DNA from: Arthrobacter sp. ZGTC131
GTDB lineage: Bacteria; Actinomycetota; Actinomycetes; Actinomycetales; Micrococcaceae
Direction: 5' to 3'
DNA: 64,000 nucleotides
Assembly (NCBI RefSeq): GCF_002929275.1
Contig: NZ_PJIK01000006.1
Span: 142,119-206,118 of the forward strand
The notes under the pieces were generated by a model that did not search any database, had not been told where the DNA came from, and was given only the letters and a program-made list of their open reading frames with translations. This document shows, in pieces, positions 27,756 to 36,136 of the stretch. The position numbers and the translations under genes were made by a program. Position 1 is the stretch's first letter. The number at the start of each line of letters is the position of its first letter.

Positions 27756-28628
27756 TCACGGCGCAGCAACCCCGGCCCCAGCCACTCGCTCAACGTACTC
27801 CTCGAGTCGCGCCAGTGCCGGTTGCGACGAAGGATCACTCACCGCGTCCGCTCCGACGGCATTGGCCACCGCCAGGGCTTGCTCATAGGGGTGCCCGGCC
27901 CGAATCGAAAGCACCAGAGCCGCGCAGAACGCGTCGCCAGCCCCAATTGTGTTCGCCACCGTCACAGCAGCAGCTGGAGCCTCGGCCACCTTCCGCCCGT
28001 GCTCGAACATCGCCGAGCCGTCCTTCCCGTACGTCACCGCTACCAGCTTGGCCTCGGCCAGCGCCGGGATCAGCTCATATTCTGTCTCGTTTACGATCAC
28101 CAGGTCGCACCGTTTCAGCAGCTCCGTCGGCAGGTCCATCGCCGGTGCGGCATTCAGCACGAAGAAACCGGAGGCGCACCGGGCTGCTTCCAGCACCACG
28201 GGCAGGCCCACCTCGAGCTGGCATAGCACCGTCTCTTGGGCAGAGAACTCCACGCCCGCCAAGGAGAAGCCCGCGTTCGCCCCAGGGCACACCACGATCT
28301 GGTTTTCGCCGTCGCGGTCCACCACGATCAGCGCGGTGCCGGTCGCATCGCCGTCGAGCACTGCCACGTCAGAAGTGTCCACGCCGGCGCCAGCAAGAGA
28401 CTCCAGCATCAGACGGCCCTGGGCGTCGTCGCCCACGGCTCCGATCATCCTGGCGCTCCCGCCCAGACGCGCGGCGGCCACGGCCTGGTTGGCACCTTTG
28501 CCGCCGGGCTGCTGCTGCAGGACGCCGCCGCCGACGGTTTCCCCGGCGGTGGGCAGCCGATCGGTGGTGGCGATGATGTCGAGGTTGATGCTGCCGACGA
28601 CGGTGACGGCAGGAAGTCGAGTGCTCAT
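27756..28628 (-). CDS. rbsK: ribokinase
   Basis: 290 aa PfkB-family sugar kinase that phosphorylates ribose at C5 with ATP. The N-terminal signature GSINLDIIATTDRLPTAGET, the first PfkB motif GGKGANQAVAAARLGG and the second PfkB motif NTIGAGDAFCAALVLSI with the catalytic Asp are all present. The start is the ATG at 28628 (MSTRLPAVTVVG); an upstream in-frame ATG would add 51 non-homologous residues. It is divergent from an MFS transporter and a nucleoside hydrolase. Together they import and cleave nucleosides and trap the freed ribose as ribose 5-phosphate. Confidence 0.93.
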   Translation of the reverse strand: MSTRLPAVTVVGSINLDIIATTDRLPTAGETVGGGVLQQQPGGKGANQAVAAARLGGSARMIGAVGDDAQGRLMLESLAGAGVDTSDVAVLDGDATGTALIVVDRDGENQIVVCPGANAGFSLAGVEFSAQETVLCQLEVGLPVVLEAARCASGFFVLNAAPAMDLPTELLKRCDLVIVNETEYELIPALAEAKLVAVTYGKDGSAMFEHGRKVAEAPAAAVTVANTIGAGDAFCAALVLSIRAGHPYEQALAVANAVGADAVSDPSSQPALARLEEYVERVAGAGVAAP

Positions 28629-28681
28629 GGGAAGTCCTATCGGGTGAAGCCAAGGCGGCTGGATTAGGAAATAGTGTACGC

Positions 28682-28721
28682 CATGGTTGTACTTGTTCGT
28701 CATACATGGTTGTATAACAAC
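28682..28721. promoter_or_regulatory. candidate operator in the rbsK/MFS divergent promoter
   Basis: The 10-mer CATGGTTGTA occurs twice in direct orientation (28682-28691 and 28705-28714), 23 bases apart, about two helical turns. The second copy is part of a 13-base dyad GTTGTATAACAAC (28709-28721). This fits a dimeric regulator binding site controlling both divergent transcripts. The regulator is not encoded next to it. Confidence 0.5.
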
Positions 28722-28768
28722 TCGCATCCCAAAGGCAGGACCCCGCCTGCAGAACAAAGGAGTTTGAT

Positions 28769-30205
28769 GTGAACAGCCCAACCCCGGTCACCACCTCGCC
28801 GCCAGCCGTCGTCGGTACCGAAGCAAACGCAGACCAGGCACAATTCGCCGGCCGCCGCGCCGCCCTCCTCATTTCCACCCTGCTGCTCGGCGTGCTGTCC
28901 TTCCAGCTCAACGCCAGCATGGTCACCCCTGCGCTGCCGCAGATCGCCGCCAGCTTCGGCCAGAGCGCCGACAGCGCCGCCCCCGTGCAGTCCATGTTCT
29001 TCCTCGCCGGTGCCATTTCCGGCCCGGTGATCGGACGGTGGAGCGACTTCATCGGACGCCGCGCCGCGCTGCTGCTGGTCCTGGCCATCATGGGCGCCGG
29101 GACGCTTCTCTGCATCGCTGCCCCCACGCTGCCCGTGCTCGTCGCCGGCAGGTTCCTGCAGGGCGTGTCCAGCGCCGTCTTCGCCCTTGCGTACATCGTC
29201 CTCAGCGAGAACCTGCAGGCCCGACTCTTCGGCACCTCCGTGGGGATCATCGCCGCCATCAACGGGGGAGTGGGCGGCGTGGACGGCTACGTTGGCGGCC
29301 TGATGGCCGAGACCCTCGGCTTCCGGTCCATCTTCGTCGTCGTGCTGGTGCTGACCGCCGTCGCCGCCGGCTGCATCCTCAAGATCGTCCCGAAGGGACG
29401 GCCCCAGGGAGTCCGCGGCGCCATGGACTGGTGGGGAGCGGGCTCGCTCTCGGTGTTCCTCGTCTTCATCACCTACTTCGTCTCCGGCGGATCGGCCGCC
29501 GGCTGGACCGCGCCCAGCACCGTGGCGCTGCTGGCCGGCACCGTCGCGTCCTTCGCCGCCTTCTGGATGATCGAGAAGAAGCGCAGCCACCCGCTCATCG
29601 CCGTCCACCACCTGCGCTCCCGTCAGGTCTGGCCCGTCATCGCCACCACCGTCCTGACCCTGGCCGGCATCTTCGCCGTCATCAACTTCACCGTGGTTCT
29701 GCTCAGCCAGGACATCCACCACGGCTTCGGATTGAGCGCGTCCGTTTCGGCTCTGCTATTCCTGACCCCGGCCGCGCTCATCGGCGTCTTCGCCGCACCG
29801 CTCGCCGGCTGGCTCGCCGACCGCCGCGGCTGGATCAAGACCCTCCGCGCCGGAACCGGGCTGAGCCTGGCCTGCGCCATCGCCGCGGCCACTTTCTCCG
29901 ACAACCAGGTGGCCGTGATGATCGCCGTCGCAGCCCTCGGCATCTTCTACAACGGCTTCTTCCTCACCGCCATCAACGGACTCTCCGTCCTGCTCTCACC
30001 CAAGGAAGCCCCCGCCGCCCTGCCCGGCATCAACGGAGCGTCCTTCGGCATCGGCGCGAGCCTCGGCGTCGTCATCGTGGCGCCGTTCGCCGCGCAGGCC
30101 ACCTCCGCCGGCTACGCAACAGCGCTCTGGATCTCGGTGGCCATCACGGCGGCGGCGTTCATCGTCAGCCTCTTCGTCGCCGCCCCCAAGGGCGAATCCC
30201 TCTAA
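28769..30205 (+). CDS. MFS transporter, probable nucleoside/ribose-linked importer
   Basis: 478 aa, GTG start with AAGGAG 6 bases upstream. It has about 14 hydrophobic segments and MFS signatures: the loop 2-3 motif GRWSDFIGRRAALLLVLAIM and a VLSENLQARLFGTSVGIIAA region. It most resembles the DHA2/EmrB-like or Bcr-like branches in topology. Its position 44 bases upstream of a nucleoside hydrolase and divergent from rbsK suggests a nucleoside substrate; that is inference from context. A drug-efflux role cannot be excluded by sequence. Confidence 0.85.
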   Translation: MNSPTPVTTSPPAVVGTEANADQAQFAGRRAALLISTLLLGVLSFQLNASMVTPALPQIAASFGQSADSAAPVQSMFFLAGAISGPVIGRWSDFIGRRAALLLVLAIMGAGTLLCIAAPTLPVLVAGRFLQGVSSAVFALAYIVLSENLQARLFGTSVGIIAAINGGVGGVDGYVGGLMAETLGFRSIFVVVLVLTAVAAGCILKIVPKGRPQGVRGAMDWWGAGSLSVFLVFITYFVSGGSAAGWTAPSTVALLAGTVASFAAFWMIEKKRSHPLIAVHHLRSRQVWPVIATTVLTLAGIFAVINFTVVLLSQDIHHGFGLSASVSALLFLTPAALIGVFAAPLAGWLADRRGWIKTLRAGTGLSLACAIAAATFSDNQVAVMIAVAALGIFYNGFFLTAINGLSVLLSPKEAPAALPGINGASFGIGASLGVVIVAPFAAQATSAGYATALWISVAITAAAFIVSLFVAAPKGESL

Positions 30206-30249
30206 CACCCCTCTCCAAACCAAGCACCAACGAAACGAGTAACACTCCA

Positions 30250-31260
30250 ATGACCACGCCCACCAGCCGCCCCTTCTACCTCGACTGCGACACCGGCATC
30301 GACGACGCCCTCGCCCTGGCCTACCTGCTCGCCTCCCCGCAGGCGGACGTGCGAGGGATCGGCACCGTCAGCGGCAACGTCAGTGCCGCCGTCGGCGCCC
30401 GGAACACCCTGGACCTGCTCCAGCTCGCCGGCCACGCGCACATCCCCGTCGCCGTCGGTGCCCACGACCCGCAGGGCGGCACGTTCCGCGGCGGGGCGCC
30501 GCACGTCCACGGCGCCAACGGCATCGGCGAGGTGTCGCTTTCGACGGCGGCGGTTGAGCTGGCGCCAGAGACCGCTGCGGAGATGCTGGTGCGGCTGGCC
30601 CACGAGCACCCCGGCACGCTGCGGGTCCTGGCCATCGGCCCGCTGACCAACATCGCCGAGGCCCTGCGGCTGGAACCGGAGCTTCCCCGGCTGGTGGAGG
30701 AGATCACCATCATGGGCGGCGCGGCGCTGGCCCCCGGCAACATCACGGCGGTGGCGGAGGCGAACATCGCCAACGACCCCGAGGCCGCCGCGGACGTCTT
30801 CGCCGCCGGCTGGAGCATCACCCTGGTGCCGCTGGACGTGACCATGGCCAACGTGCTGGAGGAAAGCCACCGGCAGGAGCTGCTCGCCGCTGGCCACCCG
30901 GTGCCGCAGGCGCTGGGGGAGATGCTCGGCTACTACTTCCGGTTCTACGAGGGCATCTTCGGCCGGGCCTGCTCCGCCATGCACGACCCCCTCGCCGCCG
31001 CGCTCGCGGTGGGCGGCGTCCAAGCCGCCGTCGCCCCGGCGGTGCGTGTCGCCGTCGACACCACCGACGGTCCCGGCCGCGGCCAGACCGTCTGCGACCT
31101 CCGCGGACTCTACCTGGACTACCCGGAGCAGGCCGGCGCCCGCTGCCGGGTGGTGCTCGCCCTCGACGGCGACTTCGCGCCGCGCCTGGTGGAGGTGCTG
31201 CTTTCGCTTTCTGAAGGCACGACGGCGGCGCTCGCCTCCGCGGTCACGTCACCGGCCTGA
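30250..31260 (+). CDS. inosine/uridine-preferring nucleoside hydrolase
   Basis: 336 aa. The N-terminal calcium-binding motif DCDTGIDDALALAYLLASPQ (DxDxxxDD) is diagnostic of the family, which hydrolyses the N-glycosidic bond of nucleosides to base plus ribose. Further family segments are GTVSGNVSAAVGARNTLDLL, GANGIGEV, ITIMGGAAL, NIANDPEAAADVFAAGW and the C-terminal MHDPLAAALAVG. The start is the ATG at 30250; the same frame is open for 1.2 kb upstream only because of antisense/shadow coding within the MFS gene. It is co-directional with the MFS gene, and its product feeds the divergent ribokinase. Confidence 0.94.
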   Translation: MTTPTSRPFYLDCDTGIDDALALAYLLASPQADVRGIGTVSGNVSAAVGARNTLDLLQLAGHAHIPVAVGAHDPQGGTFRGGAPHVHGANGIGEVSLSTAAVELAPETAAEMLVRLAHEHPGTLRVLAIGPLTNIAEALRLEPELPRLVEEITIMGGAALAPGNITAVAEANIANDPEAAADVFAAGWSITLVPLDVTMANVLEESHRQELLAAGHPVPQALGEMLGYYFRFYEGIFGRACSAMHDPLAAALAVGGVQAAVAPAVRVAVDTTDGPGRGQTVCDLRGLYLDYPEQAGARCRVVLALDGDFAPRLVEVLLSLSEGTTAALASAVTSPA

Positions 31261-31333
31261 GCATGTCACCCTGATTCAGGACCACCTGCCGGTCCGCTGC
31301 AGGATCCTCCTGCTTTGGTATCAACGCTGACGC

Positions 31334-32092
31334 TCATGCCGGTGCGCCCACGAGGTGGCCGGCCGTGAGGGGCAGGCGCTGCCCGTTGATCTGTTCTGCC
31401 TCCAGGTCGAAGATCCGCTGTACAGCGTCGGCAAGGACACTGACATCGGTGAAGCCCGGAAATATCCGTTCCGGCTGGGCTGCGCGCATCCGGTCATCGA
31501 CCAGAGCCTTGACGACGAAGACCAGGGCGGCTGAGTGCTGAGCGGAGAGGGGGCTTTCGTTTCCTCCCTGCAGGTGCCGGAATCCGTCGGCCACGGCCAG
31601 GGTCCATGCCTCGGCGGCGGACTTGACCGCGGCATAGGCGGCGCCGTCCGCCGTCGGCGAGGAAGCGGACTGTGCGGAAACGATGGCCAGGCGACCCACA
31701 GGGGAGGTAGCCAAGTCATCGTAAAAAGCGCGGCTGGTGTTCCTCAGCGTGGTGAGGACGCTGGTGTGCAGGAAGTCCCAGTCTTCATCCGCCTGGCCTT
31801 TGATGCCGGTTCCGCCTCGCCACCCTCCTACAAGATGGATAAGGCCGTCCACCGGACCCAGGTCGTTCCGGACGGACGTCGCCAGGTCCTCAACGGCCTG
31901 CAGGTCCGCGAGGTTGCAGACATAGCCCGTGACGTTGCCGTACGCTGCCGAGAGCTCCTGCACCCGGTCCTCAAGAATGTCCACGGCGGCCACGCGTGCC
32001 CCTGCTTGCGAGAGGGTGCGGACTACCGCGACGCCGGCAGCGCTTGTCGAACCGGCGACGACGACCGTACGCCCCGAGAGGTCCTGGCTCAT
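31334..32092 (-). CDS. SDR family oxidoreductase
   Basis: 252 aa. A Rossmann nucleotide-binding start VVVAGSTSAAGVAVVRTLSQ (GxxxxxG spacing) and the catalytic Ser and Tyr-x-x-x-Lys in IVSAQSASSPTADGAAYAAV followed by KSAAEAW. HLVGGWRGG corresponds to the NNAG-like region, here altered. It overlaps the stop of the upstream DUF6421 gene by 4 bases (ATGA), so the two are translationally coupled. Substrate unknown. Confidence 0.9.
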   Translation of the reverse strand: MSQDLSGRTVVVAGSTSAAGVAVVRTLSQAGARVAAVDILEDRVQELSAAYGNVTGYVCNLADLQAVEDLATSVRNDLGPVDGLIHLVGGWRGGTGIKGQADEDWDFLHTSVLTTLRNTSRAFYDDLATSPVGRLAIVSAQSASSPTADGAAYAAVKSAAEAWTLAVADGFRHLQGGNESPLSAQHSAALVFVVKALVDDRMRAAQPERIFPGFTDVSVLADAVQRIFDLEAEQINGQRLPLTAGHLVGAPA

Positions 32093-33492
32093 GCGCCCGC
32101 CTCGCCTTCAGTCTTCACAGGGCTCTGACCGGTGATCCCGGCAGTTGATTCAATGACCGCGGACATCTTCTTCTCCAGTGCCTCGTAGAACATCGACAGG
32201 GGGAATTCGTCATCAAGGATCTGGTCCGTCAGACCCCGGGGAGGGCCTTCGAGCGGAAGGGCCTCCGGTCCCTTGGCCCACACGGAGGCCGGGTGGGGGG
32301 TGAGGGTTTCCGAGACGAGCTCGTAGGCAGCCAGCCAGTGTGCGGTCTTCGGCCGGTCGATTGAACGCCAGTAGAGTTCCTCGATGCGGAGACCCAGCTC
32401 GACGACCACGCCGGCGACGTCCTTCCAGTCGATGCTCAACTTTCCATCGGTCCAGTGCAGGACCCGGTGCTGGTGCATCCAGGCGAACAGCAACTGGCCG
32501 CCCACGGCGTCGTAGTTGCGGACCCGGTTCCCGGTTATCGCGAAGCGGAAAATCCGGTCGAAGATCACGGCGTACTGGACCAGCTTGGCGTGCTTGCGGG
32601 CGTCCTCGGATGCCGTTTCGTCCCGCTCGATGAGGACTGACTCGCGGAAGGCGGTCAGGTCACAGCGGAGCTCCTCCAGGGAGTACAGGAAATACGGCAT
32701 CCGCTGCTTGATCATGAACGGATCAAAGGGCAGGTCACCGCGCATGTGGGTGCGGTCATGGATCAGGTCCCACATCACGAAGGTCTTCTCGGTGAGGTGC
32801 TGGTCATTGATGAGTTCCGCGGCGTCAGCCGGCAGGTCCAGGGACGTGATGTCGGCAGCGGCTTTGAGGACGCGGCGGAACCGGGCAGCTTCGCGGTCCG
32901 CGAAGATGCCTCCCCAGGTGAAGGAGGGGGTACTCCGGACCGCCACGCTCTCGGGGAAGAGAACTGCTGAGTTCGTGTCATACCCTGGCGTGAAATCGAC
33001 GAAGCTGATGGGGACGAACAGCTTGTTGGAGTAGTTTGCTGCCTCCAGTTCAGCGACGAAGGAAGGCCAGATGACCTCGATGAGGACGGCCTCGAAGTAG
33101 CGGTTGGTGCTGCCGTTCTGCGTGTACATGGGGAACACCACCAGGTGCGGCAGCCCATCGATGCGCCAGTGCTCGGGGTGGAAAGCTACCAATGAGTCGA
33201 GGAAATCCGGCACGGCGAAGCCCTCGGACGCCCACCGCTGGAAGTCCTGCACGAGCAATTCAAGGTAGTCCGAGTCGTGGGGGAGGTGGAGGCGCAGGTG
33301 GTTGATTGAGCCCGTAATGATGCCGACATTCTGGCGGGCCTCGTCATGGTCAGCGGGTTCCGGAACGGATCCGTCCTGCACTTGAAGCTGCTGCAGTCCG
33401 ATGACGGCTGCCTTCAGGGCCTGCCATGCCGGGAGCGCCTTGAGGTCTTGTGCCCGGGTGGTGGTCACTTCCGGGTTTGCGATTACAGACAA
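32089..33492 (-). CDS. DUF6421 family protein
   Basis: 467 aa, soluble. The sequence has the features I associate with DUF6421, an actinobacterial family of unknown function: GIITGSINHLRLHLPHDSDY, HLVVFPMYTQNGSTNRYFEA, TPSFTWGGIFADREAARFRR, a central WDLIHDRTHMRGDLPFDPFM and LFAWMHQHRVLHWTDG. Conserved His residues in HDRTHMRGD and HQHRVLHW suggest a metal site, which is inference. It is the first gene of a two-gene operon with the SDR. The upstream region carries repeated GCGTAAG elements. Confidence 0.88.
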   Translation of the reverse strand: MSVIANPEVTTTRAQDLKALPAWQALKAAVIGLQQLQVQDGSVPEPADHDEARQNVGIITGSINHLRLHLPHDSDYLELLVQDFQRWASEGFAVPDFLDSLVAFHPEHWRIDGLPHLVVFPMYTQNGSTNRYFEAVLIEVIWPSFVAELEAANYSNKLFVPISFVDFTPGYDTNSAVLFPESVAVRSTPSFTWGGIFADREAARFRRVLKAAADITSLDLPADAAELINDQHLTEKTFVMWDLIHDRTHMRGDLPFDPFMIKQRMPYFLYSLEELRCDLTAFRESVLIERDETASEDARKHAKLVQYAVIFDRIFRFAITGNRVRNYDAVGGQLLFAWMHQHRVLHWTDGKLSIDWKDVAGVVVELGLRIEELYWRSIDRPKTAHWLAAYELVSETLTPHPASVWAKGPEALPLEGPPRGLTDQILDDEFPLSMFYEALEKKMSAVIESTAGITGQSPVKTEGEAGA

Positions 33493-33535
33493 TGCTCGTT
33501 CCTTCCGTTGAGGGGATTCCTGAAGAAGCTAGCAG

Positions 33536-33842
33536 TGCGTAAGCATCCGTGAAGGGTTATTTGCTTATGCGTAAGGAATACTTTTGCTAGAAACCGTCTC
33601 TTCACTGCTATGCCTGCGCTGGACCTTAAGGTCGGGGGCTCTAGGACATCCCAGGAACGGCGCATCTCGAGTGAACAAGCCAGGGGTCCCGGCGTTGTTC
33701 GGGCGGCTCGCGGACACCCCTGGCGTCATTCGCCTAACCCGGGCCGCCCGCCATAGCAGATCGTCAGAGCTGCTTACTCGCCGGGCACGATTAAATCAGC
33801 AACCCTTACGCTCAAATCGAGTAACCCATGCCCATGCGTAAG
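33536..33842. promoter_or_regulatory. repeated GCGTAAG elements upstream of the DUF6421/SDR operon
   Basis: TGCGTAAG occurs in direct orientation at 33536-33543, 33568-33575 and 33835-33842, and the inverted core CCTTACGC at 33804-33811. The last two make a spaced inverted repeat. The first two lie 44-80 bases before the DUF6421 start codon. The interval 33493-33979 otherwise contains no gene I can support. The elements look like a regulator binding set for the operon, or for the divergent permease region. Confidence 0.4.
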
Positions 33843-33979
33843 GACTTGACCCGTCGGGCGTGCAACATTCGCCACGCCAGAGGTCGCTCCCTTCACCTGT
33901 GTTAGCTTGATCACCATCCTTCCCGGCCCGGGGGCTCCGGAAGGCTCAAATCCACCGCAGCTACCTTTTCGGAGGCACC

Positions 33980-34231
33980 ATGGGACTTGGCTCCCACACG
34001 CAAATAAGTGACCGGGCTATTGCTCCCGGCACCACCCCTGCAACCGCTCTTTGCTCCGGTTCAGGACTGATTCTTAGCTCGGGGTCCACCACCGCGCAGG
34101 CAGGACCACGCGGGAACGCTGTGGCCTACCTGCTCGACACCGCAGTCGCCGAAGCCTGCACCGGTCGAGCCGCTGGTGGCACCGGGAACCCGACCCCGCT
34201 CGCACGGATACCCCTTGGCGGTGTTGCATGA
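33980..34231 (+). pseudogene. 83-aa ORF resembling a decayed N terminus of an amino acid permease
   Basis: The ATG has a strong ribosome site (CGGAGG, 5 bases upstream), and the ORF ends in an ATGA overlap with the permease start. Its middle, GSGLILSSGSTTAQAGPRGN followed by AVAYLL, lines up with the permease's own GTGLFVASGSTISQAGPGGA and LVGYAL. The rest is not permease-like and there is no full membrane segment. It is either a remnant of a duplicated or replaced permease whose translation signals now serve the intact gene, or a leader ORF. Confidence 0.5.
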
Positions 34232-35784
34232 CGCCAACGAGCGGAACTTCCGTAGACATCAAACCCGATGAAACAGCCCAACAGGTGTCCTCCCTTGCGA
34301 TAGGCGCAGATCGCGCTTCCGGCGGAACCACCAACGAACTCAAGCGCGGGCTAAGCAGCCGGCACCTGCAGATGATCGCTATCGGCGGTGCGATCGGTAC
34401 CGGGCTGTTCGTGGCCTCGGGCAGCACCATTTCCCAGGCGGGTCCCGGCGGTGCGTTGGTCGGCTACGCGCTGGTGGGGCTGATGGTATTCCTGTTGATG
34501 CAGTCACTGGGCGAGATGTCGGCCAAAATTCCGGTCGCCGGTTCTTTCCAGTCCTTTGCCACCCGTTTCGTTTCCCCGTCCTTTGGGTTCGCGATCGGCT
34601 GGAACTATTGGTTCAACTGGGCCATCACGGTGGCCGCCGAGCTGGTCGCGGCCGGAATCATCATGGACTTCTGGTTCCCGGGGGTCCCAGGATGGGTGTG
34701 GGCCGGGATCTTCCTGGTGGTGTTGACCGGGCTCAATGCCCTCTCGGCGAAGTCCTTTGGTGAGTCGGAGTTCTGGCTTTCCCTGATCAAGGTCAGCGCA
34801 GTGGTGCTCTTCCTGATCGCCGGCGTGCTGATGATTTTCGGCATCCTCGGGGATAACTCTCCGGGACTGAGCAACTGGGAAAACCGCGATGACGTGTTCC
34901 ACGGGGGTTGGGTCTCGATCATCTCGGTCTTCATGGTTGCCGGGTTCTCCTTCCAAGGCACCGAGCTCGTGGGAGTCGCCGCAGGCGAAGCCAAGAACCC
35001 GCGTCGCGAAGTACCGAAGGCCATCCGCACTGTCTTCTGGCGCATCATGCTCTTCTACATTGGTGCCATCTTTATCATCGGCTGCCTGATCCCGTTCACC
35101 GATCCGAGCCTGCTGGCCTCCGGCGAGTCCGATATTGCAGCGTCACCGTTTTCCCTGGTCTTCTCGCGCGCCGGAATCGCCTTCGCAGCGGCCTTGATGA
35201 ACGCCGTGATCCTGACCGCAATCCTGTCGGCGGGCAACTCCGGACTGTATGCCTCCACCCGGATGCTCTACGCCATGGCCCATGACGGCATGGCCCCGAA
35301 GGTCTTCGGCCGAACCAATGCGCGAGGTGTGCCGATCCCGGCGTTGCTGGCGACCGCGGCCGTGGGACTCTTCGGGTTCCTCTCCGCGATCGTCGGTCAG
35401 GGTGCAGCCTACGCCTGGCTGCTGAACATGTCAGGCCTATGCGGCTTCATCGTCTGGGCGGGAATCGCGGTCTCCCACTACCGTTTCAGGCGCGGCTTCC
35501 TGGCCCAGGGAAACAAAGTCAGCGACCTGCCATACAAAGCATCGCTGTTCCCCATTGGCCCACTGCTGGCCTTCGCCCTGCTGATACTGGTAATCGCGGG
35601 ACAGAACTACGAGGCTGTGATTGCCGGACGGACCATTGAGGTGCTTACCTCCTACATCGGGTTGCCAGTCTTCATCGTTCTATGGCTGGCTCACCGCTTC
35701 ATCACCAAGTCCAAAGTGGTGCCGCTGCTCGAGATGGATCTCTCGGCACCCAAGGACCTCGAGGACGAACCTAGGGACCGGTAA
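34228..35784 (+). CDS. amino acid permease (APC superfamily, LysP/AroP-like)
   Basis: 518 aa with 12 hydrophobic segments. The hallmark AAT-family start is present: LKRGLSSRHLQMIAIGGAIG then TGLFVASGSTISQAGPGGAL, plus MQSLGEMSAKIPVAGSFQSF, WNYWFNWAITVAAELVAAGI, SFQGTELVGVAAGEAKNPRR and ILSAGNSGLYASTRMLYAMA. It is closest in pattern to basic or aromatic amino acid:proton symporters such as LysP; the substrate cannot be fixed from sequence. The start overlaps the end of the upstream 83-aa ORF, suggesting coupled translation. A GC-rich inverted repeat lies just after the stop. Confidence 0.92.
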   Translation: MTPTSGTSVDIKPDETAQQVSSLAIGADRASGGTTNELKRGLSSRHLQMIAIGGAIGTGLFVASGSTISQAGPGGALVGYALVGLMVFLLMQSLGEMSAKIPVAGSFQSFATRFVSPSFGFAIGWNYWFNWAITVAAELVAAGIIMDFWFPGVPGWVWAGIFLVVLTGLNALSAKSFGESEFWLSLIKVSAVVLFLIAGVLMIFGILGDNSPGLSNWENRDDVFHGGWVSIISVFMVAGFSFQGTELVGVAAGEAKNPRREVPKAIRTVFWRIMLFYIGAIFIIGCLIPFTDPSLLASGESDIAASPFSLVFSRAGIAFAAALMNAVILTAILSAGNSGLYASTRMLYAMAHDGMAPKVFGRTNARGVPIPALLATAAVGLFGFLSAIVGQGAAYAWLLNMSGLCGFIVWAGIAVSHYRFRRGFLAQGNKVSDLPYKASLFPIGPLLAFALLILVIAGQNYEAVIAGRTIEVLTSYIGLPVFIVLWLAHRFITKSKVVPLLEMDLSAPKDLEDEPRDR

Positions 35785-35890
35785 CCATGCGCGGGCTACC
35801 CCACGAATTGCGGGGCCCGCGGTAGCCGAGGGCCAGAAGGTCTAGAACGGGGGATCGAGACCAGAAAGGGGGAAGCCGGGTGAGAATTGC

Positions 35891-35939
35891 TGTGAAGTTT
35901 GCCGGTAAATGGCGGTGTTCTGTGATCGCTATATGTCGC
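35891..35939. repeat. dispersed ~48-bp element, copy 1
   Basis: Starts TGTGAAGTTTGCC, contains TAAATGGCGG and ends ATATGTCGC. It aligns over its whole length with segments at 40342-40390 and 44472-44519. No transposase is near any copy. Confidence 0.4.
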
Positions 35940-36056
35940 ATGACTGGATCGCGAGTTGTCTTGTATCGCTGATGTTATGAGGCACTAAGGATACTAGACG
36001 TGTCTAGCCGATCGCTGGGTGTCCTGTCACTCGTCTGTGTGCGGCCCGCAGCGGAA

Positions 36057-36085
36057 GGCCCGCCCTCGGTGAAGGAGGGCGGGCC
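36057..36085. terminator. perfect 11-bp GC hairpin, no U-tract
   Basis: GGCCCGCCCTC pairs with GAGGGCGGGCC across a 7-base loop. No T-run follows on either strand, so it may be a weak or factor-assisted terminator, or a remnant of one. A second palindrome, CTAGACGTGTCTAG, lies just upstream at 35994-36007. Confidence 0.5.
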
Positions 36086-36136
36086 CGGTCGGGTTGAGAC
36101 AGTGGTGGGGCCCGCTTCAGCGGACCGTGTACCAGG

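Noticed and set aside
28700-29722. 340-aa minus-strand ORF opposite the MFS gene
   Set aside because: Asp/Gly/His/Glu-rich low-complexity translation, typical of antisense to a membrane protein in GC-rich DNA.
29038-30249. Long open frame upstream of the nucleoside hydrolase as a coding N-terminal extension
   Set aside because: This frame lies within the MFS gene in another phase and is Arg/His-rich, typical of GC-rich shadow frames. The hydrolase motif starts right after the ATG at 30250.
36057-36085. GC hairpin as an intrinsic terminator with confidence
   Set aside because: There is no U-tract on either strand; kept only as a possible weak terminator.
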